A stretch of DNA of 64,000 nt from Candidatus Omnitrophota bacterium. Lineage in GTDB: Bacteria > Hinthialibacterota > Hinthialibacteria > Hinthialibacterales > Hinthialibacteraceae. Below the pieces are notes generated by a model. That model made no database searches. It was not told the DNA's origin and saw nothing but the letters and a program-made list of their open reading frames with translations. Shown piece after piece: positions 25,416 through 35,087 of this stretch (the first letter of the stretch is position 1; each line of letters begins with the position of its first letter). Location of the stretch: NCBI GenBank assembly GCA_040755155.1, contig JBFMBP010000136.1:1-64000 (forward strand). Direction: 5' to 3'. Position numbers and translations under genes: made by a program.

Positions 25416-25868
25416 TAGCCTTAATTCTCCCTTAATCCTATTAAATCGTTCGTGAATTTCATATACGTAATTTCGATGAGTATATAAATAATCATTATAA
25501 TTTTATAATTTATATATATCCCTCCTTCCATACATAAAATTTCATTAGCCGCATATAACAATAACCCAGAAAATCAAACAAGTCAAGTTAAAAAACGATT
25601 AAAATTGCGTTAATTTGAAAATTTTATGATAATACGCCGTCCCGATAGGTATACGCAAAAAAAGTAGATTAGTAAACCCTTGTTTCTCTCAAAATTCTCG
25701 CAAATATTTTTGGGGGACTAAATCTCAAGGTTCCCTATTTTTTGCGTTTCATCCATGATAAATAGATATCTATAAAATAAAGAAAGGGGGGATGCGATCG
25801 AACGTATCGAGTTTATGAATTTCGCAAGGAGAATGCATAATCAAACAAAAATTTTGGAGGTTAGAAAA
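25416..25868. other. AT-rich intergenic region between divergent genes
   Basis: About 450 nt, AT-rich, holding the promoters of two divergent units: the secreted pair (minus) and the beta-helix gene (plus). No repeats or RNA genes were recognised. GGAGG at about 25855 serves the start at 25869. Confidence 0.5.
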
Positions 25869-27542
25869 ATGAGAAGAATGACTTATGTTCTTTGGTTAGG
25901 AATAACTGTCGTAATCTGCGCGTCCGGCTGGGCGGTCGATGTTGAAGTCAATAAAAGCGGCGCGGTAAAAACGATTCAGGATGCCGTCAATAAGATCGGC
26001 AACCAAGGGGGAACCATCACCATCACCGACAGCGGCGTTTACGAAGAGACGGTGGAAATCGGCAGCGACATGCAGCGGGCGGGACAGCCGATTACGCTCA
26101 CTTCCACCAAAAAGGGAGCAGAACGTCCCGTGATTTCGCCATTGAAATGCCTTGGCCCTTATGTTGAAGCCAACAAATCGGAACGCAAGACGGGTTTAGC
26201 CGTATTCATCGATGGCAGCTTCATTTCCAACATCGTCCTGGAATCCAATCCCGAAGCGGAAGGAAAAGGCAGCACAGGTCCTTGCGCCGCCTTTATCATG
26301 GCCGATAACGTCGTGATGGACAATGTTCTCATTCGTCCTCGTGCGGGAACGTCGGGCTGCACCGATTTTCCTAACTCGGCGGTATTCTTAGCGCAAGAAG
26401 GCGCAGGCGAGTCTGCGGAGGCGGGCGGACGCAATTGCAACGGTTTCATCGCGCGTAACTGCGAATTTCTCGGCGTCGCGACGGATGGCGTGACGGAACC
26501 CGACGAAACCGGCTTCTCCTGGTTGAAATCCGTCGATAACGGCCAATTTGCCACGTTTCTGCGCACGGATCACTACACCAATAGCGACGATCAAAACGTC
26601 GTGATTACTGTAGAAAATTGCACTTTTAAGTATAGTTACGACGCTGGCATCTTCTTCTCCAACCGTTCGGGCGGCAAAGGAAAATTGACGCTGAATGTCA
26701 ACGACAGCTTCTTCGACGCCTTCGGCAAATTTCAAGTCGGGGTGCGCGGATGCTGGCTGAACGTGGACCGCTGCCGCTTCAGCCGCGCCTGCCAGGGCAA
26801 TCACGGCGACGGCGAAAACTCCGCCATCCGCATCCAGGAACAAAATGGCCGCATCCCCGACGCTAATATTTCCAATAGCCTCTTCGTCAACTGCGGCGGC
26901 GCATTCGGCAAGAAAGCCTACTATGGCGGCGTCAACAACCACAATGCGGGAACGGTCAACGTCAATCATTGCACTTTCGATCTCTGCCTATCCGGCGTTA
27001 CGTTGAACAATCCCAAACCGGAAAGCGTCCTCAACGTCGGCAACTGCCTCTTTACGCGCATCGGCTACAACTCGGCGCCCGCTCTCGACGAAGCGGGATT
27101 TACGCTTGATCCCAACGCTGAACCTTATATTTTATGGTTCATGCCCAACTTCGACGCCGCATCCAAAGTGTCCGCCGTCTTCAACAATTATACCGATAGC
27201 GGCAACGGCCAATTGAACGCCTCGAACTGCCTCGTCTTTGATATCGCCGACGAAACCACTTGGGAAAAGGGCGTCGATCCCGATGGAACCGCCCTGAACG
27301 CCGGGACAGTCAACCTGGTAGACGTTCAGAAAGTCGACCCCAAACTCACGAATCGAGATATCTTCGGCGACAAACCCTATGAACTTACCGCAGGTTCGCC
27401 AGCCATCGACAAAGCCATCGCCGCCGCTCCCGATCCGGGCAGCAAAGATTTGGATGGCTCGGCGCGTATAGCCAACGGCAAGGCGGATATCGGCGCCCAG
27501 GAATTCGGCGCCACCGCCATTGGGGAATGGCCGCTGCAATAA
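25869..27542 (+). CDS. secreted right-handed parallel beta-helix protein
   Basis: A 557-residue exported protein from MRRMTYVLWLGITVVICASGWAV, a signal peptide preceded by GGAGG; the 18-residue in-frame extension upstream was rejected. The opening EVNKSGAVKTIQDAVNKIGNQGG is the N-cap typical of pectate-lyase and pectin-esterase-like proteins, and repeated short strands with NC..F, SN and VNNHNAGTVNVNHCTF turns form the parallel helix. The end (SPAIDKAI ... DLDGSARIANGKADIGAQE) is the common 'DxDG-R-G-xDIGAxE' tail of such surface proteins. A glycan substrate is likely but undefined. A terminator follows. Confidence 0.8.
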   Translation: MRRMTYVLWLGITVVICASGWAVDVEVNKSGAVKTIQDAVNKIGNQGGTITITDSGVYEETVEIGSDMQRAGQPITLTSTKKGAERPVISPLKCLGPYVEANKSERKTGLAVFIDGSFISNIVLESNPEAEGKGSTGPCAAFIMADNVVMDNVLIRPRAGTSGCTDFPNSAVFLAQEGAGESAEAGGRNCNGFIARNCEFLGVATDGVTEPDETGFSWLKSVDNGQFATFLRTDHYTNSDDQNVVITVENCTFKYSYDAGIFFSNRSGGKGKLTLNVNDSFFDAFGKFQVGVRGCWLNVDRCRFSRACQGNHGDGENSAIRIQEQNGRIPDANISNSLFVNCGGAFGKKAYYGGVNNHNAGTVNVNHCTFDLCLSGVTLNNPKPESVLNVGNCLFTRIGYNSAPALDEAGFTLDPNAEPYILWFMPNFDAASKVSAVFNNYTDSGNGQLNASNCLVFDIADETTWEKGVDPDGTALNAGTVNLVDVQKVDPKLTNRDIFGDKPYELTAGSPAIDKAIAAAPDPGSKDLDGSARIANGKADIGAQEFGATAIGEWPLQ

Positions 27543-27569
27543 AAGCAAAAAAAATAGGTTGAAGATTTG

Positions 27570-27597
27570 GGCGCATATAGTTATGCGCCTTTTTTTT
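27570..27597 (+). terminator. rho-independent terminator
   Basis: GGCGCATA (27570-27577), loop TAGT, TATGCGCC (27582-27589), then eight T. It lies 27 nt after the stop of the beta-helix gene and separates it from the next one. Confidence 0.92.
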
Positions 27598-27647
27598 ATG
27601 TATGATGAAGACGCTAACGATCATCAAAAATCAGGGAGGCGTCGACA

Positions 27648-30026
27648 ATGTTTCCATGCCAACATAGATTTTTCCCATTAGGAATGGTCTTATTTTTAGG
27701 TTTCGCAGCGGTTTTCTCCGTTCCAGCGCTTGCGGACGTTACGATCTATATATCTCCTCTCGGTTACGACGGCTGGTCGGGAACCTTGCCTATGCCCGGC
27801 GATAATGACGGCCCTGTTGCCACGCCGCTGGGCGCGCGCAACGCCATACGGGCTTTGAAAGCCAAAGGATTGGCGGAAGGAAAAATCACCGTCTACCTGC
27901 GCGAAGGAACCTACCGCCTGAGCGAACCCATCCAATTCACGGCGGAAGATTCCGGTATCGACGGCGCTCCCATCGTCTTCGCTGCGTATCCCGGCGAGAA
28001 ACCCGTTATCACCGGCGGCCGCCGCATTACTGGTTGGACAGCCGCGGAGTTGGACGGCAAAACCGTCTGGCGCGCCGATTTGCCCATCGTCAAACGCGGC
28101 AAGTGGTGGTTCCGCGAACTGTTCGTCAATGGAGAACGCCGTCCGCGAACTCGCCTGCCGGAAACGGATTACTATGAATTTACCGGTCTCATCGATATGA
28201 AGTCAAAGCCATCTTGGAGCGACGGCAACCGAGCCGCCTTTTTCGCCGATGAAGAGATTAAGCCTTGGAAAAACCTGCAAGACGTCGAGATTGTCGCTCT
28301 GACGCGCTGGATCGAATCGCGTTCGCCCATCGCGGGCGTCGACATAGAGAAAAAAATCGTTACCTTCGCCAAGCAGAGCACTTTCCGCTTGGAAAACACC
28401 AAAGAAAGCGGACATTTCGCCCAATATTATATAGAAAACGTTTTCGAAGCGCTGAACCAGCCGGGTCAGTGGCATCTTGACCGTCAAGAAGGCGTTCTTT
28501 ATTACCTCCCCAAAGAAGGCGAAACGATCGAAACCATTCAAGCGGAGGCGCCCGCCGTTACCCAGCTTCTCCGCGCATCAGGCAGCCGCAACCTGGAATT
28601 CCGCAACCTGCGCTTCCGTTGCGCCGAGTGGGAATATCCCGCCGACCGGGCGGGTTCCGTACAAGCCGCTATGGAAGTTCCCGGCGCTCTCTATTTCGAG
28701 CAAACGCAAAACTGCGTTATCTCCAATTGCGTCATCGAACAAGTAGGAACCTACGGCCTGGAATTAGGCTCAGGTTGCAAGAATACATGGATTCATCATT
28801 GTTCCATCCACGATCTTGGCGGCGGCGGCATTAAAGTGGGACACGGCTCCAGCGCTTCGGTCGTCGAAGACAACGAGATCGCCCAGGGCGGCAGAATCTA
28901 TCACAGCGCTATTGGAGTATGGGTTGGCGACAGCGGTGAAAACAAAATTCTTCACAATCGCATTTACGATTTCTTCTATACCGGAATCTCCGTCGGCTGG
29001 TCCTGGGGCTACAATCCCACGCATACCCAAAATAACGAAATCGCTTACAACCTTATCTATCAAATCGGCAAGGGCGTCCTTAGCGATTTGGGCGCCATTT
29101 ACACCCTCGGCCTTTCCGACGGCTCGCGCATCCATCACAATTTGATTCACGACATTCAGGCTTACAGCTACGGCGGATGGGGCATTTACCTCGACGAAGG
29201 CACGACGCACATGCTTGTCGAAAATAACATCGTCTACAACACCAAAACCGGCGGCTTCCATCTTCATTACGGAAAAGAAAACGTCATCCGCAATAACATT
29301 TTCGCCCTCGCGCAAATCGGACAGATCATCCGCAGCCGCAACGAGGAGCACAAATCCTTCGATTTCATTAATAATATTGTTTATTTCACCGAAGGTCCGC
29401 TATTGGGATCGAATTGGGACAATAATCGATATTTCATGAATAAGAACCTCTATTGGAATCCAAACAAGCCCGATATCGAATTTCCCGGCGGAACGTTCGA
29501 ACAATGGAAAGCGCGCGGCCACGACGTGGACAGCCAAATCGCAGATCCCCTCCTTGCCGATCCCGTATCCGGCGATTTCACGCTGAAACCGGATTCCCCA
29601 GCCCTCAAATTGGGTTTCCAACCAATCAATCTGCAATTCGCTGGTCCCCGGCCTGTGGCGAAAATCGAATTCCGCCTCGCCGAATTGGAACCCATCGCTG
29701 GTCTGACGGAAACCACAATCTCAGGAACGGATCGTAAAGCGTATCTTTACGATAAAGTGGAACTCTCCAACGTGGACTTGGAAAACGCCCGCTGGCTTGA
29801 CGCCCCCTCTCCGCAAATCGAGGCTGTTTTTACGGTAGTGGGAAAAGATCGATTCGCTAACTTGATGCAAAAGAATCTCAATAAGCCGCTGGCTATTCTC
29901 CTCGACGGCAAAGCGCTTTCCATCCCCATCGTCTGGGCGCCGATCGCAGGCGAGCGGTTGGTTATAAAAGGCGCTTACTCGAAGGAGGAAGGCGATCGCT
30001 TTATCGAGACGATTAACAAACAATAA
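27648..30026 (+). CDS. large secreted parallel beta-helix protein (carbohydrate-active-like)
   Basis: A 792-residue exported protein with a signal peptide ending at ALA (about residue 27) and GGGAGG before the start. It opens with TIYISPLGYDGWSGTL and ARNAIRALKAKG, a pattern shared by right-handed beta-helix proteins with an added beta-sandwich domain (about residues 110-280, VITGGRRITGW to YYLPKEGE). The helix occupies about residues 300-650 (NCVISNCVIEQVGTYGLELG, NEIAYNLIYQIGKGVLSDLG, NNIVYNTKTGG). Relatives include glycoside hydrolase and lyase families, but catalytic residues cannot be assigned. It may act with the neighbouring beta-helix protein on the same polysaccharide. Confidence 0.8.
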   Translation: MFPCQHRFFPLGMVLFLGFAAVFSVPALADVTIYISPLGYDGWSGTLPMPGDNDGPVATPLGARNAIRALKAKGLAEGKITVYLREGTYRLSEPIQFTAEDSGIDGAPIVFAAYPGEKPVITGGRRITGWTAAELDGKTVWRADLPIVKRGKWWFRELFVNGERRPRTRLPETDYYEFTGLIDMKSKPSWSDGNRAAFFADEEIKPWKNLQDVEIVALTRWIESRSPIAGVDIEKKIVTFAKQSTFRLENTKESGHFAQYYIENVFEALNQPGQWHLDRQEGVLYYLPKEGETIETIQAEAPAVTQLLRASGSRNLEFRNLRFRCAEWEYPADRAGSVQAAMEVPGALYFEQTQNCVISNCVIEQVGTYGLELGSGCKNTWIHHCSIHDLGGGGIKVGHGSSASVVEDNEIAQGGRIYHSAIGVWVGDSGENKILHNRIYDFFYTGISVGWSWGYNPTHTQNNEIAYNLIYQIGKGVLSDLGAIYTLGLSDGSRIHHNLIHDIQAYSYGGWGIYLDEGTTHMLVENNIVYNTKTGGFHLHYGKENVIRNNIFALAQIGQIIRSRNEEHKSFDFINNIVYFTEGPLLGSNWDNNRYFMNKNLYWNPNKPDIEFPGGTFEQWKARGHDVDSQIADPLLADPVSGDFTLKPDSPALKLGFQPINLQFAGPRPVAKIEFRLAELEPIAGLTETTISGTDRKAYLYDKVELSNVDLENARWLDAPSPQIEAVFTVVGKDRFANLMQKNLNKPLAILLDGKALSIPIVWAPIAGERLVIKGAYSKEEGDRFIETINKQ

Positions 30027-30093
30027 GGATGGCAACGGTAAAGAAGGCGTTTTTCAACGGCGAGGATGAGAATTTGATTTAAGCGATATCATA

Positions 30094-31818
30094 TTAAATC
30101 TTCTGATCGTCGATATCCGAAGCGCCTTCTTTGAGAAGAATAAAGCGGTCGGCGGAGATGCCGCGGTAGATGTCCTCGCCTCTGCCGACCCATTGCACCT
30201 TGATTTCGTCGATCTTCTTCGCTTTTCCCAAGCCGAAATGCAGCCGCAGATCGTAGTGGCTCTGGTAACTGCTTCCGGCGCGCACTTCGTTCTTTTGCGT
30301 CTTGCCTCCCGCCGTTACGAAAACTTGCGCCCCTACGCCGTTGCGATTGCTTTTCGTTCCTTGCAGTTTGATATTGATCCAATGATTGGAGTTATGCAGT
30401 TCATTAATGAGCAGCGTCGCCTCGGCGCGCGAATTGGAGAGAACGATATCTAGGTCGCCGTCATTGTCCAGATCGCCGAAAGCGCCGCCGCGCGTACTTT
30501 GCAAGACTTGAAATCCCGGTCCCGCCTCTTTCGAAATGTCCGTAAACGTTCCATCGCCGTTATTGCGGAACAATTGATTCGGCTCCAAATATTTCGTGTG
30601 TTCTTCCAGTTTTTCGATGTTGTCCTGCAAGTGACCGTTGGCGATGAAGATGTCCTTGTCCGCATCGTTGTCATAATCGAAGAAAAATGTCGCCCAACTG
30701 ACGTATTCCATGCTTCCCGGCAATAAGCCCGCCGGGATGGTGACGTCTTCAAAAGTTCCATCGCCGCGATTGCGGTAGAGCGTGTTCTGCTGCCGCTGGT
30801 AGCTGGTAACGATTAAATCGTACCATCCATCACCGTTGTAATCGCCGAAATCGCAGCCCATGCTTCCCTGCTCCTGGCCATGCTGATCGTAAGCAATTCC
30901 CGCAAATAGCCCCACCTCGTCGAATATTCCATTACCTTTATTGGCGTAGAGAAAATTCAGGTCGACGTCATTGGCGATGTAAATATCCGTATCGCCGTCG
31001 TTATCGTAATCGGTGCAAGCGGCGCCCATGCCGCGTCCGCGAAAAGCGGCGATGCCGGACGCTTCCGTATAATCGGTGAATGTTCCATCGTGATTGTTGA
31101 GATATAAGCTGGCCTGTTCCGGTTCGTACATATCGAAAGTGCTGGGATCGCAATAAAGAGGCACCCCCAAACGCGAGCAAGGAGAGGGAACATCGATGGG
31201 AAACTGCAAGTAATTCGCCGCGAAAATATCGAGCCAACCGTCGGCGTTGTAATCGGCCATGCAGGCGCCCGCCCCCAACCGGGGATCGCCTAACTTCGCC
31301 TTGGCGGTGATGTTAGTGAAGGTTCCATCGCCATTATTATGGTAGAGAACATCGGGACCGTAATTGGAAACGTAAATATCCATCCAGCCGTCATTATCGA
31401 TATCGCCCATGACGCAGCCCATGCCGTAATGCTCGTCGCCTACGCCCGCTTGATCCGTCGCGTCTGCGAACTTATTGCCGCCGTCGTTGCGGTAGAGCGC
31501 ATTGCGAGGCGGCGACTCGAAAGTTTGTCCCGGCAAGGCGGCGCCGTTAACGAAATAAATATCCAGGTCGCCGTCGTTGTCATAGTCGAAAAGTCCCAAA
31601 CCGGCGGTAACGGTTTCGACGATATAATGGCGCCCGCTGCTGCCGTCGGTATGGACGAATTTAACGCCGGAGGATTGGATGTCGTCATAGTATCCGTCCG
31701 GACGCGCCTTGATTTCCGTCTGGGAAGACGGCGCCGAGGCGGGAGGCGTTTGCTCGCCGCCGCAGCTGAATCCAAATATTCCTATGGATAGAAAACAAAA
31801 TAAAAACTGTATTTTCAT
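30094..31818 (-). CDS. FG-GAP/VCBS repeat protein with ASPIC/UnbV domain (CRTAC1-like)
   Basis: A 574-residue exported protein. The N-terminus MKIQFLFCFLSIGIFGFSCGG is a signal peptide with a cysteine that could be lipidated, although the lipobox is weak. From about residue 60 to 440 come repeated Ca-binding FG-GAP/VCBS blades (DYDNDGDLDIYF, DIDNDGWMDIYVSN, DYNADGWLDIFAAN, DYDNDGDTDIYIAND, DYNGDGWYDLIV, DLDNDGDLDIVLSN) separated by LYRN-DGTF turns. From about residue 465 an ASPIC/UnbV domain follows (NHWINIKLQGTKSNRNGVGA; RAGSSYQSHYDLRLHFGLG). These proteins are propeller-shaped and extracellular; the role is unknown. Convergent with the beta-helix gene. Confidence 0.9.
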   Translation of the reverse strand: MKIQFLFCFLSIGIFGFSCGGEQTPPASAPSSQTEIKARPDGYYDDIQSSGVKFVHTDGSSGRHYIVETVTAGLGLFDYDNDGDLDIYFVNGAALPGQTFESPPRNALYRNDGGNKFADATDQAGVGDEHYGMGCVMGDIDNDGWMDIYVSNYGPDVLYHNNGDGTFTNITAKAKLGDPRLGAGACMADYNADGWLDIFAANYLQFPIDVPSPCSRLGVPLYCDPSTFDMYEPEQASLYLNNHDGTFTDYTEASGIAAFRGRGMGAACTDYDNDGDTDIYIANDVDLNFLYANKGNGIFDEVGLFAGIAYDQHGQEQGSMGCDFGDYNGDGWYDLIVTSYQRQQNTLYRNRGDGTFEDVTIPAGLLPGSMEYVSWATFFFDYDNDADKDIFIANGHLQDNIEKLEEHTKYLEPNQLFRNNGDGTFTDISKEAGPGFQVLQSTRGGAFGDLDNDGDLDIVLSNSRAEATLLINELHNSNHWINIKLQGTKSNRNGVGAQVFVTAGGKTQKNEVRAGSSYQSHYDLRLHFGLGKAKKIDEIKVQWVGRGEDIYRGISADRFILLKEGASDIDDQKI

Positions 31819-31881
31819 TACGAATTGTCCTTGGAATGATTCTGAATTTACGCGAGTACATAATAGCCACGCGCTCTTCTT

Positions 31882-34563
31882 CTAAATTCGTTTCGCCTCA
31901 TCCACTAATTCCGTCAGAAGATGATGCGCTTCGATGGGGGATAGCGTATTGACATCCAAATCGACGAGCCGGGCGCGCAGGGGTTCTTCCAGCATGGAAA
32001 AGAGGGTTGCCTGATAGGGATCAGAGCGCGTTTCCTTATTCTGAAACGCCAGATGTTCGCCTCTTTCCAAACGTTTGAGAATTTTTCGAGCGCGGTCGGT
32101 AACGCGCGGAGGAACGCCCGCCAGATCGGCTACGTGAATTCCATACGAATGATCGGTATAGCCCCGTCCTATGCGATATAAGAAAGAAACCGTGTTGCCC
32201 TCTTCGGCGACCTGAACGTGATAATTCACCACGCGGCGATGGGTTTCCTCTAAAGCGGCGAGTTCGTGATAGTGGGTGGCGAAAAGCGTTTTGACTCCCT
32301 TGCCGCGCAAGCCGTGCAAATATTCCACGATAGCCCACGCCAATGAGACGCCATCGAAAGTGCTGGTGCCGCGTCCGATTTCGTCAAGAATCACCAGGCT
32401 GCGCGGAGTGGCATGGCGCAGAATATGGGCCGTCTCGCACATCTCCACCATGAAGGTGGAACGCCCGCGCGCCAAATCGTCGGACGCGCCCACGCGGCTG
32501 AAGAGGCGATCGACAATTCCGATGGCGGCGGATTGGGCGGGGACGAACGAGCCAATCTGCGCCATGAGAACAATGAGCGCCACTTGCCGGATATAGGTAG
32601 ATTTACCCGCCATGTTGGGGCCGGTGATGATGAGAATTTGTTCTTTCTCTTGATTAAGCAGGCAATCGTTGGGAACGAATTGTTCCACTACCGGCGCTTG
32701 TTCCAAGACGGGATGTCGTCCCTCGCGGATCGTAATTTCACCGCTTTCGTTAATCTCCGGGCAAACGTAATGGTGGCGAGAGGCGCTTTCCGCCAGGCTT
32801 TGAAAAGCGTCCAATCGCGCAATCACCCGCGCCGCCGATTTCAAGCGTCCGCTATAGCCTCTCACCGCTTCCAGCAGTTTTTGCAGAAGGTTGTATTCCA
32901 ATTCGTGGATGCGGTCTTCTGCGTGAAGCACTTTGGCTTCGAATTCTTTCAACTCGGAAGTGATAAAACGCTCGGCGTTGGCGAGTGTTTGTTTACGGAT
33001 GTAATGTTCGGGAACTTTATCTTTATGCAGGTGGGTAATTTCGATGTAATAGCCGAAGACGCGATTATAGGAAACCCGCAACGAGGGAATGCCCGTCTGT
33101 TCCCGCTCTCGCTCCTGCAAGCGGGCGATATAGCCGCGACCGTCTTTACGAATGGCGCGCAGTTCATCTAATTCCGTTTCATAACCGTCGCGGATCATCC
33201 CGCCGTCGCGCACGGAAAGCGGCGGTTCGTCCACCAACGCAGCCGCCAGCAACTCGCGGACTTCCATTACCGGATCGATCGGCTCGCTTCCTGGAGGTAC
33301 ATGGTCTGCTTGATGATCCCCATTTTCTTCCCGCTGCAACGCTCGGCGCGTTCCAGCGGATTCATCCGCCTTCCGCAAAAGATCGTTGATTCCAGGCAAT
33401 TGTTCGAGAGAGAGGCGCAAGGAGACGAGATCGCGCGCGTTGGCGTTGCCGAAGGTAACGCGGCCCAACAGGCGTTCCAGATCATGCACGGATCGCAGTA
33501 TCTTTCGCAACTCCGACCGCAGGTTGGGCGAATCGAAGAGCCAGCGCACTATAGCCTGGCGGGCGCGGATGGACTCCGCCTGGATGAGCGGCCGCAAAAA
33601 CCATTGCTTAAACAGACGCCCTCCCATCGCCGTAGCCGTGCAGTCCAAGACGCCCAACAGCGAAAATTTCTTGCCCCCTTCTCCGGCGCTTTGCAGCAGT
33701 TCCAGGTTGCGTTCCGTGTTTTTATCGATGACCAGAAAATTGGATCGGCGGTATATGTCCAACGATTGGATATAGCCCAGCGTCTCTTTCTGGTTTTCCT
33801 GGAGGTAAGAAAGTATGGCGGCGGCGGCGGCCAGCGGCAGGTCTCGCTCTACGGCGGGCAGTTTGACGCCGGATTCGAGCGTCTCTTTCACGCCGAAGCG
33901 TTCGAAAAGTTCGCTGGAGAATGAACTGGCGGGAACGCCGGTGAGCAGGCAATCGGCCTGGCTCCGCAGTTGCTTGTTCAATTCGGGATTGGAAGCGCAG
34001 GCTTCATCTACCAAAATTTCGCTGGGATTGATCGTCCCCAATTCCGCCAGAATTCCCGCCCATCCCGCCGCCCCGCTTTCCCACGTGGTGCGGAATTCGC
34101 TGGTGGTAACGTCCACTACGGCCAATCCCCAGCCGATCATGCCGCCGTCGTAGAGCGCGGCGAGAAAATTATTCTCCTTCTGATCGATGACGTCGGCGTC
34201 GATGATGGCGCCGGGGGAGATGGTGCGCATTAGCTCGCGGTTGATGATCTTCTTGCCTTTTTGCGGCAATTCCGTCTGTTCGCACACCGCCACGCGGCAG
34301 CCCTTGCGCGTAAGGCGGTAGACGTAATTCTGCACGGCGTGATAGGGAACGCCCGCCAGGGGAACGGTGCGGCCTTGGCCCACGCTCTTCTTGGTCAGGG
34401 CGATGTCCAGCATCTCCGAGGCTTTCACGGCGTCGTCCATGAACATCTCGTAAAAGTCGCCGCAGCGGAACAGAAGTATGGCGTCGCCGCATTGTTCCTT
34501 CATGGCCAGATACTGCTGCATCATGGGCGAGTATTCGTTAGTGGGTATATCCGTTTTCGTCAT
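31882..34563 (-). CDS. mutS: DNA mismatch repair protein MutS
   Basis: An 893-residue MutS, slightly longer than the usual 850-880. The mismatch-binding N-terminus shows MMQQYLAMKEQCGDAILLFRCGDFYEMF, whose GDFYEMF contains the Phe-x-Glu that stacks on mismatches. The ATPase shows GPNMAGKSTYIRQVALI (Walker A), LDEIGRGTSTFDG (Walker B/signature) and TLFATHYHEL. It finds mispaired bases after replication. MutL is not in the window. An acidic insertion (EENGDHQADHVPPGSE, about residue 410) accounts for part of the extra length. Confidence 0.98.
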   Translation of the reverse strand: MTKTDIPTNEYSPMMQQYLAMKEQCGDAILLFRCGDFYEMFMDDAVKASEMLDIALTKKSVGQGRTVPLAGVPYHAVQNYVYRLTRKGCRVAVCEQTELPQKGKKIINRELMRTISPGAIIDADVIDQKENNFLAALYDGGMIGWGLAVVDVTTSEFRTTWESGAAGWAGILAELGTINPSEILVDEACASNPELNKQLRSQADCLLTGVPASSFSSELFERFGVKETLESGVKLPAVERDLPLAAAAAILSYLQENQKETLGYIQSLDIYRRSNFLVIDKNTERNLELLQSAGEGGKKFSLLGVLDCTATAMGGRLFKQWFLRPLIQAESIRARQAIVRWLFDSPNLRSELRKILRSVHDLERLLGRVTFGNANARDLVSLRLSLEQLPGINDLLRKADESAGTRRALQREENGDHQADHVPPGSEPIDPVMEVRELLAAALVDEPPLSVRDGGMIRDGYETELDELRAIRKDGRGYIARLQEREREQTGIPSLRVSYNRVFGYYIEITHLHKDKVPEHYIRKQTLANAERFITSELKEFEAKVLHAEDRIHELEYNLLQKLLEAVRGYSGRLKSAARVIARLDAFQSLAESASRHHYVCPEINESGEITIREGRHPVLEQAPVVEQFVPNDCLLNQEKEQILIITGPNMAGKSTYIRQVALIVLMAQIGSFVPAQSAAIGIVDRLFSRVGASDDLARGRSTFMVEMCETAHILRHATPRSLVILDEIGRGTSTFDGVSLAWAIVEYLHGLRGKGVKTLFATHYHELAALEETHRRVVNYHVQVAEEGNTVSFLYRIGRGYTDHSYGIHVADLAGVPPRVTDRARKILKRLERGEHLAFQNKETRSDPYQATLFSMLEEPLRARLVDLDVNTLSPIEAHHLLTELVDEAKRI

Positions 34564-34738
34564 GGAAACCCATTCTTCTAAAAAAATAATAATTCAAATA
34601 GTAGATGAACCGCTTAAATGTTCGGAATAATCCTTCGAGACCATAGTTTTGTTCCGTACTATTCAGATGACAAGACTCCCGGAAGTTTGATAATATCCTT
34701 TTTCGCTGGGTTCCACTTCTTAAACGCCTTGAAAATCG

Positions 34739-34771
34739 TAGGGCGGATCGAGCGAAGCAAGTCCCGCCATA
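34739..34771. repeat. REP-like palindrome, GGGCGG variant
   Basis: TAGGGCGGA and TCCCGCCATA flank a loop containing GAGCGAAGCAAG. Arm layout and the GCGAAGC loop core match the palindromes at 4213 and 19193, with CGG in place of TGG. Confidence 0.55.
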
Positions 34772-34864
34772 ATCACACCTCAACGCTTTCAGAACCGTTT
34801 TGCTTTTGCGGGAGTAACTCCACGCTCCCAGACGCGTCATAAAAATTAGAATTAATGTCAAAGA

Positions 34865-34890
34865 GAAAGGCGCAGTTTTCCGCGCCTTTC
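34865..34890 (-). terminator. hairpin, possible terminator
   Basis: GAAAGGCGC (34865-34873) pairs with GCGCCTTTC (34882-34890), 8-nt loop. On the minus strand it is followed by TCTTTGACA, a weak T-run. It lies about 200 nt beyond the stop codon of the P5C dehydrogenase gene. Confidence 0.35.
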
Positions 34891-34955
34891 GTCTCCATCA
34901 TCCAATAAAAAAAAACGTAACAGTTTACCCGATTGAAGAGAAATCCTTGTTTTTT

Positions 34956-35039
34956 AGCCCTGAAAGGGCGAAATATGATAGCCCAGGCCAACGGCCTGGG
35001 AACAGGATCAAAAAAAACCTAAGCCCTGAAAGGGCGAAA
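34956..35039. repeat. AGCCCTGAAAGGGCGAAA direct repeat with inner palindrome
   Basis: The 18-mer AGCCCTGAAAGGGCGAAA occurs at 34956-34973 and 35022-35039. Between them CCCAGGCC-AAC-GGCCTGGG (34982-35000) is a perfect 8-bp palindrome. This 'gccctgaaagggcgaaa ... cccaggcc' unit is a widespread extragenic repeat in environmental bacteria. The rest of 34564-35087 holds the palindromes listed separately and no credible gene. Confidence 0.8.
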
Positions 35040-35087
35040 CAATAAATTCGTATTTCTTCTCTTCATACGGCTAAATAGTTTCAAAAA

